A DNA stretch of 64,000 nt, from positions 682,001 through 746,000 of the forward strand of contig NZ_JAFBEA010000001.1 in the NCBI RefSeq assembly GCF_016908515.1. The letters are read 5' to 3'. Numbering within the stretch: the first letter of the stretch is position 1; each line of letters begins with the position of its first letter. The notes under the pieces are model-generated. The model made no database searches and had not been told where the DNA came from. It worked only from the letters and a program-made list of their open reading frames with translations. Below are positions 16,759 to 25,033 of this stretch, one piece after another. This DNA comes from Virgibacillus halotolerans (GTDB lineage: Bacteria; Bacillota; Bacilli; Bacillales; Amphibacillaceae). A program made the translations under genes and the position numbers.

Positions 16759-17892
16759 CTATGCTTCAGGAGTTTCCTTTGGCTCAGCTAAAGTAGCGTA
16801 AACATAAGCATCTACATCAGATTGTTTAACGTCAAAACGCTCAACAACTTTTGCCAACGTTTGGTGCTTAGTAAATCCAGCTTCTTTAGAGATAGCCACC
16901 TCATAAACTCCACGGTCAAAGAATTTAATAGCCTCTACAATTGAGCCTACATAGATAGGAGCCTTGCCTGATACGTTTGGTAGCTCAGCATCGTTAAACA
17001 CATGCACCACACGACCCTGTAATAGTTTTTGAGTAGGATTAGCAGGATTATCCTGTAGCAATCCTCTTCCGTTTTTATCTTCCATAGCATCCAAATACTG
17101 GAATCCAGTCTGATTGGTAACAACTGTTGCATTTTCAGCAATCGCTGCATCTAATTCTTTATTGAATAAAGCTTTAATGTCCTTAATGGTAGAAACTGAC
17201 TTAGCTGTTTTTCCTTGTTTTAATGCTGCAAAAATCTTAGCATTTTCAGTTTTGATAGCCTTTTTAGCAAAATTACGGTTTAGATAATTCATAAAGTTGC
17301 CTGCTTCATCTTGTAGGAAAGCATTGGACATAGGCGTGATTGCACCATAAGCCGCTACAGAATACTCAACGTTAGTAAATTTTGGAGCTTGCTCAGCTAA
17401 TCCATCATTATCTTCATCAAAATTAACTAGCTCAGTAACATTTCCACCTTTTTCAACTGGGAATGAGCCGGACTTCGTGCTAGTTGGTACAACATCCACC
17501 AATTCTTTAGCAGATTTATAGCTACGTTTTAACTCTTCAATTGTAGTAGAAACTGTCTTAGGTACTAAATAGCCACCATCTTCGTCTGGACTTGTGACAA
17601 CTAATGCTCTTTCCTCATCTGATAATTTAACTCCACGAATTGCATTAATAAATGCTTGACGTTCTTCCACTTTATCTGCTCCCTTGTTATCTCGTTTTTC
17701 GTTATTAATTTTGTCGACAATTTGACGCTCTTCTTCTTTGTCCAACTCAACCTGTAATTCAATTTTCTTTTCTAATGAGCGTACTTCTTCCATTTTTGTT
17801 TCTGCATCAGTTACTTTATCTTCACCAAGAAAACCTCTAACTTCTTCTTTTGTGGAAGCTAATAACTGTCTCAGTTCTTGTACTTTATCCAT
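16759..17892 (-). CDS. Major capsid protein, HK97 fold
   Basis: 377 residues. Residues 1-75 are a charged coiled coil, the delta-domain that scaffolds assembly and is removed by the protease. The coat domain follows (SPDEDGGYLVPKTVSTTI, then KSGSFPVEKGG, the P-domain segment PMSNAFLQDEAGNFMNYL, and NPANPTQKLLQGRVVHVF). Forms the icosahedral shell. Lies immediately after the protease gene, separated from it by a terminator-like hairpin, so it may have separate expression control. Confidence 0.95.
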   Translation of the reverse strand: MDKVQELRQLLASTKEEVRGFLGEDKVTDAETKMEEVRSLEKKIELQVELDKEEERQIVDKINNEKRDNKGADKVEERQAFINAIRGVKLSDEERALVVTSPDEDGGYLVPKTVSTTIEELKRSYKSAKELVDVVPTSTKSGSFPVEKGGNVTELVNFDEDNDGLAEQAPKFTNVEYSVAAYGAITPMSNAFLQDEAGNFMNYLNRNFAKKAIKTENAKIFAALKQGKTAKSVSTIKDIKALFNKELDAAIAENATVVTNQTGFQYLDAMEDKNGRGLLQDNPANPTQKLLQGRVVHVFNDAELPNVSGKAPIYVGSIVEAIKFFDRGVYEVAISKEAGFTKHQTLAKVVERFDVKQSDVDAYVYATLAEPKETPEA

Positions 17893-17931
17893 TTTACATT
17901 TCTCCTTTTAGTTTATAAATTTGATTTTTGA

Positions 17932-17957
17932 CATAAAAAATAGAGCCTATAGCTCTA
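17932..17957 (-). terminator. Terminator-like hairpin between protease and capsid genes
   Basis: Minus strand TAGAGC-TATA-GGCTCTA followed by TTTTTTATG. The protease stop codon lies in the loop region. A strong hairpin just before the most highly expressed phage gene is unexpected; it may instead be an RNA processing or stabilising site. Confidence 0.65.
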
Positions 17958-18567
17958 ATTCGATTAACATTTTTTGTTTGTTTATTTGATTTTGTTTCCT
18001 TTGTTCTTGGTACTGGTAATTATCTAAGCTACGTTGTGCAACAATTACATCAGCTGACTCATAAGCTGGGTACGTTACAACGCTGACATCAGATATATCT
18101 TTAAAGCGTTTGATTGTTCTTATTTTTATATCACTATCAACATCCCTTTCGATCACCTCTGCATTTTCATCTTCATAATCAAGACTGAATGCAAAGCTTG
18201 ACTGACTGATATCCCCTCTTTTCATTGACTCCATTAAATCCCTAGCGTAAGAAGTGTCTGGTGGATCGATGGTGTACTTTAACCCGAATTCATCTACCTC
18301 TAGGGTGAGTGTACCGCTTGTTGATCTACCGAGTACCATATTTGCATCGTGATTGATCAATGCAGTCACCTGACTAATATCAGCGTTGTCTAAAGCTGTA
18401 GGATCAATTCGCTCAGTGAATTCTCCAATATGTGGATGGTACATAACACCACTGTATGTGTTAAAACGTAACGCATAGCCGACAATGACATCTTTTTTCT
18501 CATCATCTTCGCCAATTGATCTAATCTCAATTTGGCTATCTAACATTCTAGTTTCCTGTTCCTTCAT
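17947..18567 (-). CDS. Prohead protease, HK97 family
   Basis: 206 residues. Pattern VIVGYALRFNTYSGVMY, then INHDANMVLGRS with catalytic His73, then MKRGDISQSSFAFS with the probable nucleophile Ser at about 121-124. Cleaves the capsid delta-domain during maturation. Starts with ATGA overlapping the portal stop codon (18564-18567). Confidence 0.92.
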   Translation of the reverse strand: MKEQETRMLDSQIEIRSIGEDDEKKDVIVGYALRFNTYSGVMYHPHIGEFTERIDPTALDNADISQVTALINHDANMVLGRSTSGTLTLEVDEFGLKYTIDPPDTSYARDLMESMKRGDISQSSFAFSLDYEDENAEVIERDVDSDIKIRTIKRFKDISDVSVVTYPAYESADVIVAQRSLDNYQYQEQRKQNQINKQKMLIELEL

Positions 18568-19838
18568 TCGTTATCACCTCCTTTAGAGCCTGTCCTATCA
18601 TAGTTAACCCCACTCACAGCATCTGCTAGGCTGAGATAACTACCATTAACTATAAGTTGATCTGAGCCATCTAAATGAGGTAAATCAATTTGTTTTCTAG
18701 CTTCTGCTGGAGTCATAACACCCTTTTCCACTAGTATAGTTAGATACTCTGCTCTCTCTTTGCTATCTGATCTCAATATTACATCTACATTAAATCGGAA
18801 AAAGTAACCTTGATTTATTTCATTTGAGGTTAGTAGTTTGTAGGTTAACTCTTGCTCATAATTAGTGAGGATAGGCTGAAGTGTGTCAATATAGAAGGAT
18901 TTATTTTGATGCTCTATGTTGCTATTGGTTGAGCGTTCTAAATCTCCCAATTGATGTGGCTTTATTCCAAATGCTGCTGCAATTTGCTTTATGTTTAATT
19001 GGTTCAATTCGACAAAATCGGAATCAACCATATTAGTTGAAATTGATTGCCAATCGAATCCCACAGGAAGTGGCATTACTTTTCCAGCGTTAGAAATTCC
19101 TCCGCTAATTCTATTCATTCTTTCCTGCATTTTTTTCTGTTTTCCTTCATCTAAATCTCCAACATATTTCAGAATCCCGGACGAAAACATACCACTCGAA
19201 ATAAATTTGTTGGTATATTCCTGGCTAGCCTGCGCATTCGCTACGAGTGTACCTAAATAATCCTTAATAGGCATTGGAGTAAATCCATCACGTGTTAATC
19301 CTATAAAATGAAGAACCTCCGAGGATTTAAACTTATACATCTTCCCATTTTTATCAGTATACAAAAAATAAACGGCATGAATTTCGTTACTAATGATTCC
19401 TTTGTCGTCTATCCACGTCTCAACTTTTGACATGTCTAATGGAATTAATGATTTAATTTTCCCAGCATCCTTACCAACTTGATGATAGTCAATCACTATG
19501 ACTGCATGTCCATAATAACTGCGATTAAGTTCAACTATTCCCCAAAATGTACTAGATGACATGTATGGATTTGGTCTCAGCTTTAACAAATTATACAAGT
19601 AGTGGTCACTCTCTTTACTTGTACCAGAACCATCAGATTTATGTAGTTTCAACGGTAGTTTACTTACATTTTCACTTAAAATTTTAAGGCAGCTATATAC
19701 TGTAGACTCCTTGGCTTTGTCTGCTGACATTCCATCTAAACTAATACCTAACGCCTTTGCAAATTCTTTATCTTGCAAGTCATACTCGGTACGTGCTACT
19801 GCTTGCTGACTCCTTACTTCTCTTCCAAATAACTTCAT
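18564..19838 (-). CDS. Portal protein, HK97 family
   Basis: 424 residues. Pattern STVYSCLKILSENVSKLPLKLHK, NPYMSSSTFWGIVELNRSYYGHAVIVI, EVLHFIGLTRDGFTPMPI and AAAFGIKPHQLGDLERSTNSNIEHQNKSFY is characteristic of the HK97-type (phage_portal) family. Forms the dodecameric DNA entry channel. Between a small membrane protein gene and the overlapping protease gene. Confidence 0.94.
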   Translation of the reverse strand: MKLFGREVRSQQAVARTEYDLQDKEFAKALGISLDGMSADKAKESTVYSCLKILSENVSKLPLKLHKSDGSGTSKESDHYLYNLLKLRPNPYMSSSTFWGIVELNRSYYGHAVIVIDYHQVGKDAGKIKSLIPLDMSKVETWIDDKGIISNEIHAVYFLYTDKNGKMYKFKSSEVLHFIGLTRDGFTPMPIKDYLGTLVANAQASQEYTNKFISSGMFSSGILKYVGDLDEGKQKKMQERMNRISGGISNAGKVMPLPVGFDWQSISTNMVDSDFVELNQLNIKQIAAAFGIKPHQLGDLERSTNSNIEHQNKSFYIDTLQPILTNYEQELTYKLLTSNEINQGYFFRFNVDVILRSDSKERAEYLTILVEKGVMTPAEARKQIDLPHLDGSDQLIVNGSYLSLADAVSGVNYDRTGSKGGDNE

Positions 19839-19845
19839 TTATTTA

Positions 19846-20016
19846 TCACCTCTTTTCTGGCTTCGTCCATTTCATCAATCCTATTGCAGACAAAATAAAG
19901 AGTGCTCCCGATACAAACAATGCAGCAATTGGATCAATCAATGCAGTTGCCAATATGATCAGTAGCACTCCTATTGTCACTAGGATTTCAATTATGTACT
20001 TGCTTATAAGTTTCAT
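19846..20016 (-). CDS. Small two-segment membrane protein between terminase and portal (DUF1056-like)
   Basis: 56 residues, two hydrophobic segments (about 6-25 and 30-47) and a basic tail ending WTKPEKR. Start ATG preceded by GAGAGGA. A small membrane protein gene between terL and the portal gene is common in Lactococcus and Bacillus siphophages (the DUF1056 family, from memory). Role unknown. Stop codon eight bases before the portal start, so co-translated. Confidence 0.72.
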   Translation of the reverse strand: MKLISKYIIEILVTIGVLLIILATALIDPIAALFVSGALFILSAIGLMKWTKPEKR

Positions 20017-20034
20017 TAATCACATTCCTCTCAT

Positions 20035-21747
20035 TTACATATCCAACCAATCATCTATTGCAGTATTTGGATCATAGTCATTGTTATTATTTAAATGCAT
20101 TGCTCTTTTGTGAGCGTTGATTAAACTAGCTATCGGATCAATTCTTTCTGTTGACTTAGATTTATCTAACCGTATATCTTCATTAACATTCTTTGTCACA
20201 ACAGAATTGGCAATTGCCCAGGTTAAAACTGGATTATCATTATGATAAATTTTATTTTGCAATACTGATTCTCTAAAATTCTTAGTAGGCTCAGATAGTG
20301 ACATGATATTCTGCCTTATCTCTACCATTGTGTAGCCATTTGCAGTCATTTCTTGAGCATAGTAATGTCCTTGGTGTGGATCATACGCAATCTCTTCGAC
20401 ATTCCAATTATATTTTTCTACTTGTTCCTCGATGTACTTAGTCATAAAACGATAATCAACGGTTGCACCTTCTGTTTCTGTCATCCAACCTTGATTAACC
20501 CATAATTTATATGGAACTTTGTCTGTTTGGATTTTCTTTTGTAGTGTTTCAGATGGGATAAATGAGTGGCTAAACACAGCATACTCATTGTTTTCAAGAG
20601 ATATGGAGAAGGAAACTGAGGTTAAATCTACAGTAGAGCTTAAATCGATTCCGATTATTACATCCTTGCCATGTACATCTGGAATATCAATTTTACGTTT
20701 CTTAACTCCACATGCAGCCCATTTATCTAAATTCATGTAGCCGCCTATTTTAGCGTGATACCAAACGTTCATGTTTTTAACGATAAATTTTACCATGGAT
20801 TCTGAGTTACCTAGAGCCTTGTTGTATATCTTTTCTAAGTCTTCAAACCCTTCCTTAGTTGAGCAAACTATAGGATTAGCTTTGATCCAATTTGTCTTAT
20901 CATGAATATCGTCACCTTCATCTAACTCATTAACCATTGCAAAGTAATTGTCATTTTCAATTGGATTGTTTGGATCGAGAAGTTGAGTAACATAATCGTA
21001 CTCAATGGTATATGCAGGATGTGTGAGGTTGAAACCAGCAGTAGTTATAATTGCTAATAATGCATTATCTCGACCAATCATACCTGTTTCGAGGACATCT
21101 TTAATTTCAGTAGTTGGCATCAAATGAAATTCATCAACTATGCCTGTGAGTGGATGTGTTCCGTCTCCAGTCTTTCCGTCTTCCTTGGAAAGATAAGCCA
21201 TTTTAGAATCAGATTTAGGGTGTTGTATTTCACCATTAGCTACTCTAAACTTCCCTTGTAAATCAGATGAATTTTGCAACATCCACTTTGCTTCATCCCA
21301 TACTAACTTAGACTGTTTAGTTTTGGTTGCTGCACAATATACCTCTGCACCTTGTTCTCCAAGAGCCATTAAATCATAACTTCCAACCATAGCTAATCCT
21401 TGTGATTTAGCGTTCTTCCTACCTTTTTGCCAGTATAAATAGTTGAATCTACGATGACCTGTATCCTTATGTCTCCAACCATAAATATTTCCATATACAA
21501 ACCTCTGGATAGGATGAGGATCAATGTATGTCCCTGATAATCTTCCTTTTTTATGCTTAAATAAAGTCATCCACAACATAAACTTTAATGCTTCTTGTTC
21601 ATCAAAAATGTATGGAAAATCATCATTTCCGATACGATTCAAGTCACGTATAAACCGTGTACAGGCTTGCTTGTGCTTGATGCATGAGGTGATTGTATTG
21701 TCTGCTACATCGATACAATATTGTTTTAATTCATCCGTAAATGTCAC
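20035..21747 (-). CDS. terL: Terminase large subunit
   Basis: 570 residues. ATPase: Walker-A-like WQKGRKNAKS (about 106-114), Walker B with acidic pair TGIVDEFH (D205-E206), coupling motif IITTAGFN; C-terminal nuclease with DVIIGIDLSSTVD (catalytic Asp) and VEEIAYDPHQG. Pumps DNA through the portal and cuts it. The GTG start overlaps the TerS stop by four bases (GTGA). Confidence 0.96.
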   Translation of the reverse strand: MTFTDELKQYCIDVADNTITSCIKHKQACTRFIRDLNRIGNDDFPYIFDEQEALKFMLWMTLFKHKKGRLSGTYIDPHPIQRFVYGNIYGWRHKDTGHRRFNYLYWQKGRKNAKSQGLAMVGSYDLMALGEQGAEVYCAATKTKQSKLVWDEAKWMLQNSSDLQGKFRVANGEIQHPKSDSKMAYLSKEDGKTGDGTHPLTGIVDEFHLMPTTEIKDVLETGMIGRDNALLAIITTAGFNLTHPAYTIEYDYVTQLLDPNNPIENDNYFAMVNELDEGDDIHDKTNWIKANPIVCSTKEGFEDLEKIYNKALGNSESMVKFIVKNMNVWYHAKIGGYMNLDKWAACGVKKRKIDIPDVHGKDVIIGIDLSSTVDLTSVSFSISLENNEYAVFSHSFIPSETLQKKIQTDKVPYKLWVNQGWMTETEGATVDYRFMTKYIEEQVEKYNWNVEEIAYDPHQGHYYAQEMTANGYTMVEIRQNIMSLSEPTKNFRESVLQNKIYHNDNPVLTWAIANSVVTKNVNEDIRLDKSKSTERIDPIASLINAHKRAMHLNNNNDYDPNTAIDDWLDM

Positions 21748-22262
21748 AGAGTATCACCGAACAATGAAAGTTTGTCGCTTACCTGTTCTAATTTGGTTGG
21801 AATAGCTAATTTAGCTCTTGCTGATGGAGTCAATCCTATCTCAGCCATTACTTTTTGCATCTGATCAAATAATGCTTTCTTTTTGGTATAAAGAGGATGA
21901 GGTATAGTGTTCGAGGCTCCAGACTTGTTGGTATGCTCCATCATCATTCCATCACGATTGATGATCTCTGTCATTTCAATATAATCACGGTATGCGTCTG
22001 CGAACATTGCTACGGAATGAATGTCAACATTTTTCAATACATCATTGTGCTCAAATTCTTTGATTAGTTGTCGGTAAATTTTTTTAGCTTCAGCTGATAG
22101 CCAAGTTGGTGGTGTGATACGTTTACCTTTAATTTTGTCATCTGAAAATACTATTTGTTTTTCCGCTTCTTTCCTTGATTCGATTTCTGATTTCGTTAAT
22201 TTATTTTTATTGCCATCTACTAAGTGCATGTGAATTGGTTTAGCTGGTCTACCTTGTCCCAT
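21744..22262 (-). CDS. terS: Terminase small subunit, P27 family
   Basis: 172 residues from ATG 22262, 7 bases after GGGAGGTG. The P27/terminase_4 signature is clear: GRPAKPIHMHLVDGNKNK, TPPTWLSAEAKKIYRQL, FADAYRDYIEM, NPHPLYTKKKALFDQM-like segment, and GLTPSARAKLAIP. Recognises the packaging site. The combination HNH - P27 TerS - TerL - HK97 portal indicates a cos-type phage. Confidence 0.94.
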   Translation of the reverse strand: MGQGRPAKPIHMHLVDGNKNKLTKSEIESRKEAEKQIVFSDDKIKGKRITPPTWLSAEAKKIYRQLIKEFEHNDVLKNVDIHSVAMFADAYRDYIEMTEIINRDGMMMEHTNKSGASNTIPHPLYTKKKALFDQMQKVMAEIGLTPSARAKLAIPTKLEQVSDKLSLFGDTL

Positions 22263-22478
22263 AAATAACACCTCCCATATGTTGATTATTTTTATTTATT
22301 GCGTCTATATATTGAATCCCATTTACTGTATTTATCTACTTTCACGCGAGGAAGACTGAGGTGGGGTTTTTAAGCTTTTTAAAATTAACTTTTCCTATAC
22401 GCCCCGTTCCCATTTTCTATATTTCTACAATCTACTTTTCAAGATTTCCTATTTTATGTAATTTACATTCTCCTCTTT
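22263..22478 (-). other. Non-coding gap before terS; candidate packaging (cos) region
   Basis: About 215 bases without a supported gene, flanked by the HNH/small-gene cluster and terS. It has a GC-rich block (CGCCCCGTTCCC at about 22400-22411) and a G/C run (GAGGTGGGG at 22358-22366) in otherwise A/T-rich DNA. In cos phages with HNH and P27 terminase, the cohesive-end site lies here; the exact site cannot be told from one sequence. Confidence 0.4.
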
Positions 22479-22631
22479 CTATATTTCTCGATATTCTATA
22501 TTTCCATTTCCTGCACCAAACGCATTCCTATTAACGTAATCTAATTCTTCCAATATACTTTCGTTTCCTTCTTCCAACTTAGCTAACCGATCACTCAACT
22601 CTTTCATCAAAGTATCATCACACTTACACAT
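22479..22631 (-). CDS. Small protein with N-terminal CKC motif
   Basis: 50 codons, too short for many gene finders. ATG overlaps the end of the upstream 132-residue gene (stop at 22624) by 8 bases. It begins MCKCDDTLMKEL, continues as an acidic coiled coil (about 8-33) and ends GNGNIEYREI. Not recognised; codon use and tight overlap support a real gene. Confidence 0.6.
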   Translation of the reverse strand: MCKCDDTLMKELSDRLAKLEEGNESILEELDYVNRNAFGAGNGNIEYREI

Positions 22632-23022
22632 TACCTTCACATCCTTCTATTAAAGTATTACTTTTTATTTCTGTTCTTGTATTGTCTTTGATATCCGTAT
22701 ACTCTTTAAACCTAGCATGTTCATTTCTATTATTAAATCCCGCTCGCTCAAACTTATCTTTCAATTTAATAAAGAGTGGTTCCTCAGTATAAAGCTGTTC
22801 ACCATCTGCAAAGGTTCTCATGCCCACATCTTCTGTTTCTTTACTCTCTACATAGTTAACCTCAAAGTTTACTAAGCCATTACTACCTACATCTTTTGTC
22901 TTCCAGTCAAATTTAATATCTTGTTTCCCTACAATTTCCACACCGTCAATGAATACTCGTGGTGTTCCGTTTACCTTATCTAATACAATGACTAACTTAT
23001 TATCATTTACAATCATCATCAA
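22624..23022 (-). CDS. Hypothetical phage protein
   Basis: 132 residues, not recognised. Starts at a run of ATG codons behind AGGAGA. The first ~60 residues are beta-rich (NKLVIVLDKVNGTPRVFIDGVEIVGKQDI), a pattern seen in small phage proteins near terminase genes; the rest is charged. Between the HNH gene and the CKC small gene in the packaging cluster. Confidence 0.62.
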   Translation of the reverse strand: MMMIVNDNKLVIVLDKVNGTPRVFIDGVEIVGKQDIKFDWKTKDVGSNGLVNFEVNYVESKETEDVGMRTFADGEQLYTEEPLFIKLKDKFERAGFNNRNEHARFKEYTDIKDNTRTEIKSNTLIEGCEGNV

Positions 23023-23033
23023 CCAATCTCCTT

Positions 23034-23414
23034 CTATCTATTATTACTATACTTTTTCCTATCGTCTACAGTCTTCTGGTTATGACATCCATGACAGAGC
23101 ATCCATAGATTGCTAGGATCTAATCCCTTGCTCTTATCAAACTCCAATGGTATGTAGTGATCACATACATCAGCCTGAGTAAACCTCTTATCCTTTAAGC
23201 ATAGCTGACAAAGGTTTCCATCCCTTGCCTTTACATACTGTCTAACCTTCTTCCAGTTACTACTCTGATAGAACATCCTACTCTCCTTGTTCCGTTCATA
23301 CTTATCGTACTGCTTTACACGCTCATCTTTATGCTTAACACAATAAGCTCCATCACGAATCAACTCACCGCATCCATATGACAAACATTGCTTCCATGGC
23401 TTCTTACTCTCCAT
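23034..23414 (-). CDS. HNH endonuclease associated with terminase
   Basis: 126 residues. Two zinc-binding Cys pairs (CLSYGC...YCVKH and CQLC...CHGCH) frame the HNH core: VCDHYIPLEFDKSKGLDPSNLWMLC with DH (catalytic His) and N, and the final HNQK. HNH proteins beside the terminase are needed for cos cleavage in HK97- and phi-SLT-like phages. Starts within the end of the upstream zinc-ribbon gene (11-base overlap). Confidence 0.92.
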   Translation of the reverse strand: MESKKPWKQCLSYGCGELIRDGAYCVKHKDERVKQYDKYERNKESRMFYQSSNWKKVRQYVKARDGNLCQLCLKDKRFTQADVCDHYIPLEFDKSKGLDPSNLWMLCHGCHNQKTVDDRKKYSNNR

Positions 23415-23712
23415 TAAACTCAGCCTTCAACCTATCCATACGCTTACCCAAACCAGCCTTAGCCATCTTGATCTTAGCCAGCTGTGATCTACTCTGATCC
23501 ACACTGGTCAATCCTTCCAGCCTCTTATACATTTTCCTGACAGTCTCTCGCTGCTTCCTAGCTCCTGCGTCAGTAACATAAGCAATATACTTATGATCAC
23601 AATGACCACAATTAAAGTATGTTTCTTCTATTCCATTACCGTGTTGCTTAACTTTAGGAACGATAAGAAACTCCTTCCCACATTCATCACATAAAACTAT
23701 ATTATTATTCAT
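23404..23712 (-). CDS. Zinc-ribbon protein
   Basis: 102 residues from ATG 23712 (GGAGATGAG 8 bases upstream). The N-terminus holds a four-cysteine ribbon: LCDEC ... FNCGHCDHKY. The rest is a basic helical region (KQRETVRKMYKRLEGL, AKAGLGKRMDRLKAEF), suited to nucleic-acid binding. Its start overlaps the stop of the small membrane gene (ATGA). Similar zinc-ribbon genes accompany HNH/terminase clusters in Firmicutes phages; role unknown. Confidence 0.72.
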   Translation of the reverse strand: MNNNIVLCDECGKEFLIVPKVKQHGNGIEETYFNCGHCDHKYIAYVTDAGARKQRETVRKMYKRLEGLTSVDQSRSQLAKIKMAKAGLGKRMDRLKAEFNGE

Positions 23713-23792
23713 CTGCTCATCTCCATAAATCTCCACACACGCGCCACTACTGCACCCATCGTACACCCTACTACAAACGCTATAAATAACAT
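23709..23792 (-). CDS. Tiny membrane protein (DUF3789-like)
   Basis: 27 codons, behind AAGGGG. Consists of one hydrophobic Gly-containing segment (MLFIAFVVGCTMGAVVARVW) and a short basic end, the pattern of DUF3789 micro-proteins in Firmicutes phages (recalled, not searched). Stop overlaps the next start as ATGA, so it may mainly couple translation of the operon. Confidence 0.6.
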   Translation of the reverse strand: MLFIAFVVGCTMGAVVARVWRFMEMSR

Positions 23793-23814
23793 CTAATCTT
23801 CCCCTTTAATTGTT

Positions 23815-23849
23815 TCGTTCGTTATAAGGTTTACTCAGCCCGTGAGCAA
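23815..23849 (-). promoter_or_regulatory. Promoter of the packaging operon with AACGAAC element
   Basis: Minus strand TTGCTC (23844-23849), 17-bp spacer, TATAAC (23821-23826), immediately followed by GAACGAAAC. The same TTATAACGAAC element occurs at 34379-34392. It would drive the DUF3789-like gene onward to HNH and terS. Confidence 0.6.
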
Positions 23850-23885
23850 TTGTCACTTTCGTTCTTTATATAAAACAACACATAA

Positions 23886-23920
23886 TATAAAAAGACACCC
23901 ACAATAAATAGTGAGTGCCT
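23886..23920 (-). terminator. Terminator of the 185-residue lipoprotein gene
   Basis: Minus strand GGCACTCAC and GTGGGTGTC pair over 9 positions (two G-U) around TATTTATT, followed by TTTTTA. Confidence 0.78.
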
Positions 23921-23931
23921 AACTTAATTCC

Positions 23932-24489
23932 TTATTTCAATCTATCTTCAATCTCCAATGTCGGAAAGTATTCTCCATATTCATTGGATTCTGCATCTGA
24001 TCTATCCATAGTAATTGTACCAATATCTGAAAACTCAATAGTTAGCTTCTCCCAACCTTCATGATCTAACAGTTCGTCAGACAGCTGACTATATCTAGTT
24101 ACCGCTAAATCTTCAATAGTAAATAATTCGAATTCACCCAAATTAATTACTGCCTTGATTTCTTCATTTTCAATCGTTGCACTAACTAATTCATCACCTT
24201 CACCTATACCTGTATATTCGATGATCTCTCTCAACTCATCTTCAGTCATAGATTGTGATGTATCATCTATTGATTCTTCTTGTTCTTCTGATTCATCATT
24301 TTCTATATCCTCAGTGTCTCCTAATTCTACTACTTCTTCCTCTGGCTCTTCTTCTGGTTCCCTGCTAATATCTTCTATCTGATCAGTTTGTCTATCTTCC
24401 TGATCCTCTTCTGCTGGCTCGGCACCTCTTTGACCACATGCACCAAGTAGCATAATTAAAATAATTCCAACACCTAATACTTTCTTCAA
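23932..24489 (-). CDS. Acidic lipoprotein, cassette copy 1
   Basis: 185 residues with TTG start behind GGAGAG. Signal peptide MKKVLGVGIILIMLLGAC (lipobox LLGAC, Cys 18), then about 60 residues extremely rich in Glu/Asp, then a globular domain of about 110 residues (TEDELREIIEYTGIGEGDEL ... EFSDIGTITMD). Anchored outside the membrane. It has its own promoter and terminator. Prophage lipoproteins such as Ltp of TP-J34 block superinfecting phage; that is a possible role here, not shown. Confidence 0.78.
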   Translation of the reverse strand: MKKVLGVGIILIMLLGACGQRGAEPAEEDQEDRQTDQIEDISREPEEEPEEEVVELGDTEDIENDESEEQEESIDDTSQSMTEDELREIIEYTGIGEGDELVSATIENEEIKAVINLGEFELFTIEDLAVTRYSQLSDELLDHEGWEKLTIEFSDIGTITMDRSDAESNEYGEYFPTLEIEDRLK

Positions 24490-24527
24490 TCACAATCTCT
24501 CCAATACACTATTATAAGTACTGGACT

Positions 24528-24556
24528 ATTATGGCTGATTCGGATAATATTTGCAA
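24528..24556 (-). promoter_or_regulatory. Promoter of lipoprotein cassette 1
   Basis: Minus strand TTGCAA - 17 bp - CATAAT. The whole element closely resembles the promoter of the next cassette (24959-24987). Confidence 0.7.
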
Positions 24557-24569
24557 TGCTTTTTAGGTA

Positions 24570-24597
24570 TAAAGACACCCACAATAGTAAGTACCTT
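24570..24597 (-). terminator. Terminator of the 105-residue lipoprotein gene
   Basis: Minus strand AGGTACTTAC-TATT-GTGGGTGTCTTTAT, a degenerate copy of the terminators at 23886 and 25000. Confidence 0.6.
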
Positions 24598-24607
24598 TAA
24601 AGTAAGC

Positions 24608-24925
24608 TTATTGTTTTTTGTATTCAATCAAATACGAACCCATCACGCTATCCACTTCTTCTACCTTGACGACGATATTGTCACCTTCTTCTACATCTGG
24701 ATTTTTACTTGATACGAAATTCAGATGTTCGCCTGCCTGAATGTTATACCCGAAAGCACTGTCTGGAACAAACTCATCAACCTTAACGGAAACGGTTTTT
24801 CCTTCTAAGTTCTCCCCTTCATTCAATGCGGCTTCAAACTCTTCGGTAGTATAGTCTGGTTCTTCTGAGCTGCATCCAACCATTACAATTAATAAAACTA
24901 ATAAAATTCCTAATACTTTCTTCAA
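24608..24925 (-). CDS. Lipoprotein with OB-like domain, cassette copy 2
   Basis: 105 residues from TTG 24925, which follows GGGGGTTGG; a longer upstream reading frame has no ribosome-binding site and would bury the signal peptide. Signal peptide MKKVLGILLVLLIVMVGC (lipobox VMVGC), then a small beta-rich domain (GKTVSVKVDEFVPDSAFGYN ... DNIVVKVEEVDSVMGSYLIEY) resembling the OB-type lipoproteins that begin with 'DYTTEEFEAALNEGENLEGK'. Own promoter and terminator. Probably a lysogen-expressed surface protein. Confidence 0.78.
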   Translation of the reverse strand: MKKVLGILLVLLIVMVGCSSEEPDYTTEEFEAALNEGENLEGKTVSVKVDEFVPDSAFGYNIQAGEHLNFVSSKNPDVEEGDNIVVKVEEVDSVMGSYLIEYKKQ

Positions 24926-24958
24926 TTCTACCAACCCCCAAAAATTATCTATAGCTTT

Positions 24959-24987
24959 ATTATGAATGAATTGGAAAAAATATGCAA
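24959..24987 (-). promoter_or_regulatory. Promoter of lipoprotein cassette 2
   Basis: Minus strand TTGCAT - 17 bp - CATAAT, with spacer sequence similar to that of cassette 1 (TCC.AAT.CA near the same place). Confidence 0.7.
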
Positions 24988-24999
24988 TATGAACTAGGT

Positions 25000-25027
25000 A
25001 AAAAGACACCCATTTATGTGAGTGCCT
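25000..25027 (-). terminator. Terminator of the 103-residue gene
   Basis: Minus strand GGCACTCAC-ATAAAT-GGGTGTC then TTTTTA, nearly the same as the terminator at 23886. Confidence 0.78.
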
Positions 25028-25033
25028 TTAATA

